This document shows positions 10,901 through 17,486 of a stretch of DNA of 64,000 bases, piece after piece (positions within the stretch are counted from its first letter, which is position 1; each line of letters opens with the position of its first letter). Position numbers and translations under genes: made by a program. The notes under the pieces are model-generated. The model had not been told where the DNA came from and did not search any database. It saw only the letters and a program-made list of their open reading frames with translations. This DNA comes from Vreelandella piezotolerans (GTDB lineage Bacteria > Pseudomonadota > Gammaproteobacteria > Pseudomonadales > Halomonadaceae), in contig NZ_CP048602.1 of assembly GCF_012427705.1 (NCBI RefSeq), positions 992,001 through 1,056,000 on the forward strand. Reading direction: 5' to 3'.

Positions 10901-10916
10901 AGCTGTTCGTGGGTGG

Positions 10917-10945
10917 AGTGTAGGAGGCGGGTGGGGGAGATGCAA
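10917..10945 (-). promoter_or_regulatory. candidate sigma-70 promoter for tenA-thiC
   Basis: On the minus strand TTGCAT (10945-10940) and TACACT (10922-10917) are 17 bases apart, placing the transcript start near 10910, just upstream of the TPP aptamer. Match to consensus is moderate. Confidence 0.5.
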
Positions 10946-11075
10946 GAGTAGGTTATTTAATTGGACGTAAAGGGATAGCCTGCCGTGCAACCAATAAACG
11001 ACAAGAAAAGACAATGGCATTGAGTGCTTGACCCCCATGGTTGCCTTGACGCGTTCCATTAGTTTCATGGGCGAA

Positions 11076-11253
11076 TGCCTCAATAATTCTGTTCATAAAA
11101 ACAGTATTATTGAGGCAGGCAAAACGTGTAAGCCCGCGAATTTTGGCTACATCGCCAAAATTCTCTTTGCACGCTATAGAATCAATGAGGTAGATTCAAT
11201 TTCGTGGCTATGAAACCTCAGTCATTGTGATGTCACGTTCATTGAGGTTTCAT
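11076..11253. repeat. cluster of four inverted repeats left of the cassette array
   Basis: The 11.0-11.29 kb spacer holds no convincing gene but four successive inverted repeats: an 18 bp arm pair with one mismatch (11076-11093 / 11100-11117), a perfect 10 bp pair GAATTTTGGC/GCCAAAATTC (11138-11147 / 11154-11163), GAATC/GATTC (11179-11197) and a perfect 11 bp pair ATGAAACCTCA/TGAGGTTTCAT (11210-11220 / 11243-11253). The string ATTGAGG or a one-base variant recurs in three of them. They could be operators, terminators, attachment sequence or a structured RNA. I do not recognise the family. Confidence 0.6.
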
Positions 11254-11268
11254 GGCAGGGCGTATAAT
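11242..11268 (+). promoter_or_regulatory. candidate promoter of the DUF4238 gene
   Basis: A perfect TATAAT (11263-11268) lies 25 bases before the start codon; TTGAGG (11242-11247) could serve as the -35 but with a short 15-base spacer. The -35 lies inside the right arm of the last inverted repeat, so a protein bound to that repeat would cover the promoter. Confidence 0.45.
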
Positions 11269-11292
11269 CACTGTTAAATATGCAGGAGAGAT

Positions 11293-12280
11293 ATGGACAG
11301 GATTCGGCCAGATACTCCCAAAAAGCAACACTATGTGCCTCAGTTCTTGTTGAAGAACTTTTCCTATAGAAAGAAGCACAAGATTTTTGCCTTTGATAAA
11401 TCAAGAGCAATTAGCTTTGGCACATCCGTGAGAGATAGTGCTAGTGAGAATGGCTTTTACAACTTAAATCTTGATGGGGAAAAGCATACCTTAGAGCATA
11501 GGTTGTCAAAATTAGAATCAATATGTAGTTCAGTAATAAAAAAAGATTTGCAGGAATGAGTCGCTTGAAGACCTTACCAATGATGATTACATCGTTCTAT
11601 GTGTATTTGTGACAAATCTGCTCTTGAGGGTAAAAAAGCAAAGGGTGTTTTTCGACCAATTAAACAAAGGAATGGCTGAGTGGCTTCAAAATATGGGGCT
11701 GCGTCCTGAAGATGTCAAAAATTTTGAAGTGTTGGAAAAAGAAGATATTGATAAGCAGCACATTGAGTTTACACATGAGCATGTTTTTGAGATGGCAAAA
11801 CGTTTCCATGACAAACCCATTGCTCTTCTGAAAGCACCTAATGGCTCGCATTTGATCATAGGCGACAATCCAGTGGCTATGTACAATCACTGGCCGCAGG
11901 GGTTAAGAGGCGATAAGGGCATTTCAGTACCTGGGGTTGAAATACAGGTTCCGATATCCAATAAGTTATGTCTCTCTTTCATTTGCCCTTTGCTTTATTC
12001 AGATTTAGAAGAAAATCTGGATTTCTTAGCAAAGCGTAGGGCACAAAATTTGCCCATAGATAATATTGATACTTCTTACGCGGAAATATTAATATCCTCA
12101 ATTAGAGAGGGTGAAGCTATGGAGTTAAGCTCAGAAAACGTTAAATTTACTAATTCCTTGCAAATTTCTGGCTCTTTGAATTACATATATTCAGATAAAA
12201 ATGATTTTAGGCTCGCAGAGGAAATGCTCAAAAAGAACCCAGACCTGGCGGACGGCAAAGTTATGTGGATGGGTATTTAA
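11293..12280 (+). pseudogene. DUF4238 family gene, frameshifted
   Basis: The N-terminal frame (11293-11559, 88 residues) begins MDRIRPDTPKKQHYVPQFLL, the QHYVPQFLLKNF signature of DUF4238. It stops early, and the second frame (about 11546-12280) continues the family with NESLEDLTNDDYIVL and later HLIIGDNPV and the C-terminal half. The shift is explained by one extra A in a run of seven (11538-11544); removing it would give one 328-residue protein of normal family length. A sequencing error, a true inactivation, or transcriptional slippage on the A-run are all possible. RBS GCAGGAGAG is good. Base composition is AT-richer than the chromosome, and its stop codon lies inside an attC-like site. 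Function of DUF4238 is unknown. Confidence 0.75.
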
Positions 12281-12346
12281 CAAAGCGCTGTTGTCGGACT
12301 GTTTTTCCGCTGCGCTTCAAAACATCCGCAAAGCGCGGCGTTAGAT
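12275..12346 (+). repeat. attC-like site 1
   Basis: Begins ATTTAAC (fits RYYYAAC) and ends GTTAGAT (fits GTTRRRY). The arms AAAGCGCTGTTGTCGGA and TCCGCAAAGCGCGGC can pair imperfectly, as in attC recombination sites. The TAA stop of the DUF4238 frame is inside the left end, the usual arrangement for integron cassettes. Confidence 0.75.
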
Positions 12347-12365
12347 TTCAGACTGGGGGTAACGG

Positions 12366-13034
12366 ATGGAGTTGGGCCACACATTCTTGAAGCTCGACAA
12401 AGATTGGGAAATGCAAGAGCTTGCAGATCTTGCGAAGCTATATACCCAGTGCTATAGCTTGGTTTACTCACTATCTGGTGACAGAATCGAATCTGACGAC
12501 CAGCGTGTTGTGGACTGGTTTCATGGCGTATATGCTAAATACCCTTGGAGAGGCGGCTATAGCGCTGTCAATTTTTATCATTCCTTGTACGCAAGAATTC
12601 CGTCTGAGCAGCGCCCTCAAATTGTTGAAATTAGGTATGCATCACCCGGCCATATTAAGCTAAAAGAAGCTGTGTTGGTCGCTGGTTTGCTGGCATGCAT
12701 CGTTACTGCAGTAACTACTTCTTTTGATCAGGCTCATGAGAGTTATAACAAGATTCAGACTGGAATGTCGGAGAGAAAGCTAAGGAAGCTTGAAGTGGAG
12801 CTTGCTGAGCTTCAGCTAGACCAAGAACGCCTTCGTTTTGTGCAAGAAGCGAAACAGCAACTTATTGACCAAATGCAGATTCCGCAGGTAATGCAGGACG
12901 AGCTGACAAGGCGGTCTTCTGGAAATGATTTAATGCAGTTAAAAATACTTATGTCATTCTATCGCCGAGTGCAACCACTTGCAGAGCTTGAGCTTAGGGA
13001 AATGCTGCAAGTTGAGACAGATGGTGACGACTAA
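12366..13034 (+). CDS. unknown membrane protein with C-terminal coiled coil
   Basis: A 222-residue protein I do not recognise. Residues 1-95 are soluble and contain WEMQELADLAKLYTQCYSLVY and an aromatic WRGGYSAVNFYHSLYARIP stretch. One hydrophobic helix follows (about 101-120, EAVLVAGLLACIVTAVTTSF), then a heptad-rich helix (about 132-170) and a Gln/Leu-rich tail. Topology is probably one membrane span with a cytoplasmic or periplasmic coiled coil. The gene starts 20 bases after attC site 1 and stops three bases before attC site 2, so it is most simply a gene cassette. AT-rich codon use differs from the surrounding chromosome. Confidence 0.65.
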   Translation: MELGHTFLKLDKDWEMQELADLAKLYTQCYSLVYSLSGDRIESDDQRVVDWFHGVYAKYPWRGGYSAVNFYHSLYARIPSEQRPQIVEIRYASPGHIKLKEAVLVAGLLACIVTAVTTSFDQAHESYNKIQTGMSERKLRKLEVELAELQLDQERLRFVQEAKQQLIDQMQIPQVMQDELTRRSSGNDLMQLKILMSFYRRVQPLAELELREMLQVETDGDD

Positions 13035-13036
13035 AA

Positions 13037-13128
13037 ATCTAACAAGCGGCTGTTATCGCCCCTTCGGGGTTGGGACGGCCTTTCCGCCCCTTCGCGGCTA
13101 CAGGCCGCCCTAAAGCCGGACGTTAACT
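13037..13128 (+). repeat. attC-like site 2
   Basis: Begins ATCTAAC (fits RYYYAAC) and ends GTTAACT (one base off GTTRRRY). Inner arms AAGCGGCTGTT and AAAGCCGGACG pair imperfectly, and the interior contains further self-pairing GC-rich segments (CCCCTTCGGGG). It begins three bases after the preceding stop codon. Confidence 0.65.
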
Positions 13129-13135
13129 GTACCAG

Positions 13136-13270
13136 GGAGGGCGGTCTCAAGTTCCAAGCGCAACGCTATTGAAGGATGCTCGGGCCAGCGACCGACTTCT
13201 TGAGCACCTCGGCGTAAACTACCAGCGGCGTGCGCCAGTTCAGTGTCTTGCGCGGCCGTGTGTTAGCTGT
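13136..13270 (-). mobile_element. IS30-family insertion sequence remnant
   Basis: Read on the minus strand, 13262-13166 encodes NTRPRKTLNWRTPLVVYAEV followed by LKKSVAGPSILQ and a stop, matching the C-terminus of IS30-type transposases. The downstream 13160-13137 resembles an IS30 terminal repeat (TTGGAACTTGAGACCGCC). Only the last 30-35 codons and one end remain. The scar lies between attC site 2 and the operator of the phd-relE cassette, so the element landed in the array and was then mostly deleted. Confidence 0.8.
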
Positions 13271-13287
13271 GATTGCCCTACCTGAAA

Positions 13288-13307
13288 AGTGATACTATAG
13301 TGTCACT
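13288..13307. promoter_or_regulatory. operator palindrome of the phd-relE module
   Basis: A near-perfect 20 bp palindrome centred on ACTATAGT, flanked by GTGA/TCAC arms, with a single G-T type mismatch pair. It overlaps a plausible -10 (TACTAT or TATAGT) and lies 25 bases before the antitoxin start, as expected for autoregulation by Phd/YefM-type antitoxins. Confidence 0.6.
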
Positions 13308-13331
13308 ATTAGTCTGATTCAGGGTGAGCCC

Positions 13332-13589
13332 ATGAAAGTTGAGCTTGTTACAAACCTCAAGCGCCAAGCCACAAAGATTCTGGCAGATCTGCACTTGTCT
13401 AAAGAGCCGGTACTGATCACGGAGCATGGTCAGCCATCCGCATATCTTGTCGATGTGCAGGATTACGAGTTTATGCAGCGCCGACTTGAGCTGCTTGAAG
13501 GGCTCTCACGAGGAGAGCGTGCTGTACTTGAAGGAAGAATGTACAGCCAAAGTGAGGCCAGGGAGAAAATGAGTAAATGGCTGAAGTAA
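13332..13589 (+). CDS. Phd/YefM-type antitoxin
   Basis: An 85-residue antitoxin. The N-terminal fold (KVELVTNLKRQATKILADLH, then EPVLITEHGQPSAYLVDVQDYE) is that of Phd/YefM DNA-binding proteins, and the C-terminal third (SEAREKMSKWLK) is the charged tail that would wrap the toxin. It overlaps the toxin gene by 13 bases, a normal arrangement ensuring antitoxin is made first. An operator-like palindrome lies just upstream. The pair occupies one presumptive cassette between attC sites 2 and 3; toxin-antitoxin cassettes are well known stabilisers of sedentary integrons. Confidence 0.88.
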   Translation: MKVELVTNLKRQATKILADLHLSKEPVLITEHGQPSAYLVDVQDYEFMQRRLELLEGLSRGERAVLEGRMYSQSEAREKMSKWLK

Positions 13590-13879
13590 TCTGGACGGAG
13601 CCAGCCCTTCAAGAACTGGATGCGATCGCTGAGTACATTGCTCTGGATAATCCTGCCGCTGCAAGTCGCCTGGTAGAAGAGGTTTTCGATAAAATCGACC
13701 GTTTGGAAGGTTTTCCCCAATCCGGGCGGATTCCAACAGAGCTCCCTAATTCGGTATACAGGGAAGTGGTTGCTCCACCATGTCGCATTTTTTATCGTGA
13801 GGATGAGAAGCAAGTTTTTGTCCTCTATGTCATGCGAGAGGAAAGGCAGCTTCGTGCGTACATGCTTGGGAGCAGCTAA
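13577..13879 (+). CDS. RelE/ParE-family toxin
   Basis: A 100-residue toxin of the RelE/ParE superfamily. Visible family features are WTEPALQELDAIAEYIALDN at the N-terminus, PQSGRIPTELPNSVYREVVA in the middle, and CRIFYREDEKQVFVLYVMREERQL, the strand pair that carries the basic active-site residues. It is translated from within the antitoxin gene. Its stop TAA lies inside attC site 3. Whether it cleaves ribosome-bound mRNA (RelE) or poisons gyrase (ParE) cannot be decided; the sequence pattern leans to ParE-like proteins. Confidence 0.88.
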   Translation: MAEVIWTEPALQELDAIAEYIALDNPAAASRLVEEVFDKIDRLEGFPQSGRIPTELPNSVYREVVAPPCRIFYREDEKQVFVLYVMREERQLRAYMLGSS

Positions 13880-13951
13880 CCAGGCGCGTTACTCGGATGC
13901 CCTTGTCTCCGCTTCGCTACGTCAAGGTCACCGGTGCGCTTCGGGTTAAGT
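13874..13951 (+). repeat. attC-like site 3
   Basis: Begins AGCTAAC (one base off RYYYAAC) and ends GTTAAGT (fits GTTRRRY). The interior segment GCCCTTGTCTCCGCTTCGCT is shared with site 4, as are the flanking GGTCAC and GGTGC blocks, so sites 3 and 4 are clear members of one repeat family. The relE stop codon is inside it. Confidence 0.75.
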
Positions 13952-14015
13952 TTTTGCCTCACCTCGCAGACCATGCTGTAATACATTGTAGTTACTAGGT
14001 GTGAGGGGCATAGTC

Positions 14016-14288
14016 ATGAGCGTCACCACGGTTCGCCTTCAGGCAGAAGTTGAACAGCGTTTGGAAGCAATCGCCAGCAGGCTGCACCGTAGCAAAAGCT
14101 GGGTGATCAACCAGGCATTGTCGGAATACATAGAAAAGCAGCAGCTTGAGCAAGAGCGTTGGAAACAAACGCTAGAGGCAATGGAGTCTGCTGCCCAAGG
14201 CAAGGTCGTTGATGCCAGCGAGGTTCACAATTGGCTTAATAGCTGGGGAACCGAAAACGAGCAGGATGCGCCGAGGTCAGGTAAGTGA
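14016..14288 (+). CDS. ribbon-helix-helix antitoxin (CopG/ParD-like)
   Basis: A 90-residue antitoxin. Residues 1-42 (VTTVRLQAEVEQRLEAIASR then SKSWVINQALSEYIE) form a ribbon-helix-helix DNA-binding domain; the rest is an acidic, helix-rich toxin-binding tail. The ATG at 14016 follows GAGGGG with good spacing and is preferred over an upstream in-frame start at 14001. A short palindrome TACATTGTA lies about 30 bases upstream and could be the operator. Overlaps the toxin gene (GTGA), so the two are co-translated. Lies in the cassette between attC sites 3 and 4. Confidence 0.85.
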   Translation: MSVTTVRLQAEVEQRLEAIASRLHRSKSWVINQALSEYIEKQQLEQERWKQTLEAMESAAQGKVVDASEVHNWLNSWGTENEQDAPRSGK

Positions 14289-14566
14289 AGCTGGTTTACA
14301 CGGATGAAGCCATTGATGATTTGAAACGCCTCAGGGAGTTCGTTGCTGTGCACAACCCGTCGGCGGCAGCCAGGATTGCTACCGAACTGGTTGGCAAAAT
14401 CGAATTACTTCCCGACTTCCCCAGAATGGGCACACCAGTTGAAATGGCACCGGTGCCTGACTCTGTTCGAGATATGGTTTTCGGAAAATACGTTGTTCGA
14501 TATTCAGTTCATGCCAGTGCCATCATTATTCTCCGGGTGTGGCATGGCCTTGAAGGCGAACGATAG
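14285..14566 (+). CDS. RelE/ParE-family toxin
   Basis: A 93-residue ParE/RelE-type toxin starting at GTG inside the antitoxin stop. Family features are YTDEAIDDLKRLREFVAVHN at the start, the conserved middle LLPDFPRMGTPVE, and the strand YVVRYSVHASAIIILRVWHG with the terminal H-G-x-E-x-R pattern of ParE toxins. Its stop lies two bases before attC site 4. It is unlike the other toxin of the array in sequence (for example HNPSAAARIATELVGKIELL), so this is an independent module, not a recent duplication. Confidence 0.87.
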   Translation: MKLVYTDEAIDDLKRLREFVAVHNPSAAARIATELVGKIELLPDFPRMGTPVEMAPVPDSVRDMVFGKYVVRYSVHASAIIILRVWHGLEGER

Positions 14567-14568
14567 CA

Positions 14569-14647
14569 ATTTAACCAAACGCGGCACTTGGACGCCCTTG
14601 TCTCCGCTTCGCTACGTCCTGGTCACGGGTGCACTTTGGGGTTAGCC
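14569..14647 (+). repeat. attC-like site 4
   Basis: Begins ATTTAAC (fits RYYYAAC) and ends GTTAGCC (one base off GTTRRRY). It shares a long central segment (from GCCCTTGTCTCCGCTTCGCT through GGTCAC) with site 3. Starts two bases after the parE-like stop codon. Confidence 0.75.
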
Positions 14648-14671
14648 CATCACATTGAGGGTTGTGTTCTC

Positions 14672-15652
14672 GTGATATTGCGCATCGCTGTTGGTTTCTT
14701 GATCCTGTTCTCGGCATCTGGCTCGGCGAGCGAGCCGCATGCCCCGGCGCAGCCCACCGAATCGGAAGTTCGTCTGGAAACTGGCACCGGCACCCTTTAT
14801 GGTTCTCTGCTCCTGCCGCCCTCTACCGGGCCACATCCGCTTGTGTTACTGCATGCCGGTTCAGGTCCCACGGATCGCAATGGCAACAGTGCTCTCTTGC
14901 CGGGAGCAAACGACAGCCTGAAGCTGCTTGCCGAAGAACTTGCTGTGCGGGGGATCGCCTCGGTCCGCTACGACAAGCGGGGAGTGGCGGCCAGTGCAGC
15001 CGCTGCACCTTTGGAGAATGAGCTTCGCTTCGACACCTACGTAGAGGATGCCGCCTCATGGGTTCGTCAGCTTCGAACGGATTCTCGCTTTGATACGATC
15101 ACCCTGCTCGGGCACAGCGAGGGGGCACTGATCGGCATGCTCGCAGCAAAGCAAGCGCGTGCGGATGCCTTCATCTCGGTTGCTGCACCGGCACGTTCCG
15201 CGCCAGAAATTATCCGCGATCAGTTGCGGCCGCAGCTTCCGGATGATCTGTGGCAGGATAGTGAGCGCATTCTCTCCGAGCTGGAGCAAGGTCGCACGAC
15301 AGAGGGCGTGCCGCCAGCGTTGACCTCGTTGTTCCGTTCGAGCGTGCAGCCGTACCTGATCTCTTGGTTTCGGTACGTGCCGACCGAGGAAATCCAGCAT
15401 GCCCCCGGCCCGGCAATGATCGTCCACGGCACCACAGACGTACAGGTCAGTCCGAGCGAAGCGGAGGCGCTCAAGCAAGCGCGTCCAGATGCAGAACTGT
15501 TGCTTGTGGAGGGAATGAACCATGTACTCAAGATGGTTCCGCCCAATCCGGCGCAGCAAAGCGCTTCGTACTCAGACGCATCGCTGCCTGTAGCCCCACT
15601 GTTGGTGGATCACATCGTCGAATTCACTGACCGTGTGCAGCGACTACCTTAG
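14672..15652 (+). CDS. secreted alpha/beta hydrolase
   Basis: A 326-residue alpha/beta-hydrolase with a signal peptide (MILRIAVGFLILFSASGSAS). Motifs visible: LVLLHAGSGPTDRNGNS (oxyanion region, near residue 70), the nucleophile elbow GHSEG (near 150), a late acid in HGTTDVQVSPSEAEAL, and the catalytic His in VEGMNHVLK (near 285). This resembles the dienelactone-hydrolase/serine-aminopeptidase-like family of secreted esterases. The GTG at 14672 is chosen because it starts the signal peptide and follows GAGGG; a longer frame upstream would run through attC site 4. Lies between attC sites 4 and 5, so it is a likely cassette. Substrate unknown. Confidence 0.8.
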   Translation: MILRIAVGFLILFSASGSASEPHAPAQPTESEVRLETGTGTLYGSLLLPPSTGPHPLVLLHAGSGPTDRNGNSALLPGANDSLKLLAEELAVRGIASVRYDKRGVAASAAAAPLENELRFDTYVEDAASWVRQLRTDSRFDTITLLGHSEGALIGMLAAKQARADAFISVAAPARSAPEIIRDQLRPQLPDDLWQDSERILSELEQGRTTEGVPPALTSLFRSSVQPYLISWFRYVPTEEIQHAPGPAMIVHGTTDVQVSPSEAEALKQARPDAELLLVEGMNHVLKMVPPNPAQQSASYSDASLPVAPLLVDHIVEFTDRVQRLP

Positions 15653-15654
15653 AA

Positions 15655-15720
15655 GCCCAACCAGCGTTATCGCTATTAAGGCGCTCCTGCCCTGGGCCGT
15701 TGGGGCCTGATATGTTAGGC
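15655..15720 (+). repeat. attC-like site 5
   Basis: Begins GCCCAAC (fits RYYYAAC) and ends GTTAGGC (fits GTTRRRY), the two ends being nearly complementary. It starts two bases after the hydrolase stop. Inner arms pair less well than in sites 1-4, so it is the least certain of the five apart from its ends. Confidence 0.6.
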
Positions 15721-15801
15721 CTTAAGTGGCTTATTCTAACAGCAGCTGTTTTGGTGATCTTATGAGGGCCTATCCACGTTGAGGGAAAGCTCAGCGCTAT
15801 A

Positions 15802-16056
15802 TCAGTAGTGATACCGCAGCTGGGCAATCAGCAAAGCGTCGTCCGTGACCTTGTAAACGATGCGGTGTTCTTCGTTGATTCGCCGAGACCAGTAACCCGC
15901 GAGGCTGTGTTTAAGGGGTTCTGGCTTGCCGACGCCTTCAAATGGCTCTCGCTTGATTTCTTTGATTAGCTTGTTGATTCGGTTGAGAATCTTTTTGTCA
16001 GTTTTCTGCCAGTACAAATAGTCTTCCCAGGCGTTCTCGGAAAAGATGAGCTTCAT
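15802..16056 (-). CDS. yoeB: YoeB-family toxin
   Basis: An 84-residue mRNA interferase. MKLIFSENAWEDYLYWQKTD and KKILNRINKLIKEIKREPFE are the YoeB signature, and the C-terminal LAGYWSRRINEEHRIVYKV plus terminal YHY carry the conserved Arg, His and Tyr of the ribosome-dependent nuclease site. It overlaps the antitoxin gene by four bases (ATGA type). The module is on the opposite strand to the cassette genes and directly follows attC site 5; whether it is itself an inverted cassette is open because no clear site was found on its other side. Confidence 0.93.
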   Translation of the reverse strand: MKLIFSENAWEDYLYWQKTDKKILNRINKLIKEIKREPFEGVGKPEPLKHSLAGYWSRRINEEHRIVYKVTDDALLIAQLRYHY

Positions 16057-16304
16057 TCAAGAAGTTCCTTTTCCTGACCACCCCCTTGCTCCAACTCGGC
16101 AACGGATTCCAGTAAACGGCGTGCGTTCTTGGGCGCGCGCAGGAGATAGGCTGTCTCTTGCAGTGCTTCATAGTCTTCGAGAGAGATCATGACCACGGAT
16201 TGCGCCTTATTGCGGGTGATGATCACAGGGGAGTGGTCTTCACAGACCTGCTCCATGGTTTTGGCTAGGTTGGTCCTAGCGGCGGTATAGCTGATGGCAT
16301 CCAT
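16053..16304 (-). CDS. yefM: YefM-family antitoxin
   Basis: An 83-residue antitoxin of the Phd/YefM family: MDAISYTAARTNLAKTMEQV and PVIITRNKAQSVVMISLEDY are the diagnostic N-terminal segments, and the Glu/Gln-rich C-terminus would neutralise YoeB. Three copies of GTACAGG or its complement lie upstream, matching the TGTACA core that YefM binds in the E. coli system, so the operon is probably autoregulated by the YefM-YoeB complex. It heads the yefM-yoeB operon. Confidence 0.93.
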   Translation of the reverse strand: MDAISYTAARTNLAKTMEQVCEDHSPVIITRNKAQSVVMISLEDYEALQETAYLLRAPKNARRLLESVAELEQGGGQEKELLE

Positions 16305-16314
16305 AAAGGGTACT

Positions 16315-16354
16315 CCTGTACGCGATGTTGTTAATGTACAGGATAGCGTACAGG
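16315..16354 (-). promoter_or_regulatory. yefM operator sites
   Basis: CCTGTAC (16315-16321) and two copies of GTACAGG (16336-16342 and 16348-16354) lie 11-50 bases upstream of yefM. The TGTACA core is the known YefM-YoeB recognition element, here as one full and two half-like copies. Confidence 0.65.
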
Positions 16355-16467
16355 ATTGGGGTTGCCAATTGGCTTCGCCGCGTTCGGTTTTCTCCGCTTT
16401 AAAACAGCGGTTGAGCCGATGATGCCCACGAAGCGTATCCCACGCTAAGCCGTTGATAGGCGGTTGC

Positions 16468-17289
16468 TCACACCATCATTAAGCCCTGCTTGCGTATTGG
16501 CGGCGCGTAGGCGGCATCAATATCTGCCAAATCCTCGTCATCGAGCCTAACCTTATCCGCATTAGCGTTCTGTTTCAGGTGGTCCAGGCTCACGGCTTTA
16601 GGAATGGCAATCACGCCGGGATTGCGCAGTGCCCAGGCAAGCGCGATTTGCGCGGGGGTGGCGCTGTGTTTGTCAGCGATGCGTTTCAGAGTAGCGTCAT
16701 GAAGTAGCGCGCCGCCTTGCCCGATGGGGCAGTAGGCCATAAGCGGCATGTTTTGCTGGGCTTGCCAGGGCAGTAAGTCGTACTCGATGCCCCGGGCGTC
16801 GGGGTTGTAGAGCACCTGATTGGTGGCGCACGCGGGCGCGTTTAGCTCTTCTAGGTCGTCAACGTCGAAGTTCGACACTCCCCAACGCCGTATCTTGCCC
16901 TGCTCGCGTAGCCGCTCAAACGCTTCCACGGTTTCACTCAGCGGGTACTGGCCGCGCCAGTGCAGCAGGTACATATCAATCGTATCGGTGCCCAATCGGC
17001 GCAGGCTGCGCTCGCAGGCGGCTTGAACACCCTGGGTGCTGGCGTTGTGCGGGTACACCTTGCTGACGAGATACACTTCATCGCGTCGCCCACGAATGGC
17101 TTCACCCACGATTTCTTCAGCGCCGCCCTCGGCATACATTTCGGCGGTATCGATCAGCGTCATGCCCAGGTCTATACCTTCACGCAGCGCCCTGATTTCT
17201 GCCTGTCGCTGCCCGGCATCCTCACCCATATGCCAGGTGCCCTGGCCGATACGGGGAACGCTGACGCCGCCTAGCTCAATCGTCTGCAT
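16468..17289 (-). CDS. aldo/keto reductase
   Basis: A 273-residue NADPH-dependent oxidoreductase of the aldo-keto reductase fold. The catalytic tetrad can be seen as Asp in LIDTAEMYAEGGAEE, Tyr in the same motif, Lys in VYLVSKVYPHN and His in MYLLHWRG. The cofactor segment AIPKAVSLDHLKQNANADKV is near the C-terminus. Closest by pattern to the YeaE group, which reduces methylglyoxal and other aldehydes. Monocistronic, running toward yefM. The natural substrate is not evident. Confidence 0.88.
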   Translation of the reverse strand: MQTIELGGVSVPRIGQGTWHMGEDAGQRQAEIRALREGIDLGMTLIDTAEMYAEGGAEEIVGEAIRGRRDEVYLVSKVYPHNASTQGVQAACERSLRRLGTDTIDMYLLHWRGQYPLSETVEAFERLREQGKIRRWGVSNFDVDDLEELNAPACATNQVLYNPDARGIEYDLLPWQAQQNMPLMAYCPIGQGGALLHDATLKRIADKHSATPAQIALAWALRNPGVIAIPKAVSLDHLKQNANADKVRLDDEDLADIDAAYAPPIRKQGLMMV

Positions 17290-17486
17290 CTCTCACTCTC
17301 CTAGTGTCATTCCATGATGTTATGTGGTTCTGACTGCCCAAGGCCATCGCCGTTCATGCTCCCATCGTAGTCGATCCGTATTGAAGGGGATAAACGAGAG
17401 AAGCTCGATGAGCACAATTCTGAGATCATGTCAGAAGTTACTCATGCCGCCTTCGTGGCCGCTTTCAATACTATCGAGAAACCCAA

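Noticed and set aside
11076-11253. Retron msr-msd or CRISPR-like array
   Set aside because: There is no reverse transcriptase gene nearby, and the repeats are inverted and dissimilar, not direct repeats with spacers.
11530-11560. Programmed minus-one frameshift in the DUF4238 gene
   Set aside because: The site does contain an A-AAA-AAA slippery heptamer, but a minus-one shift leads to the wrong frame; plus-one (or loss of one A) is required.
16355-16430. Possible sixth attC site right of yefM
   Set aside because: One end fits (GCTCAAC on the minus strand) but the partner end lacks the required GTT or AAC triplet, and the arms pair poorly.
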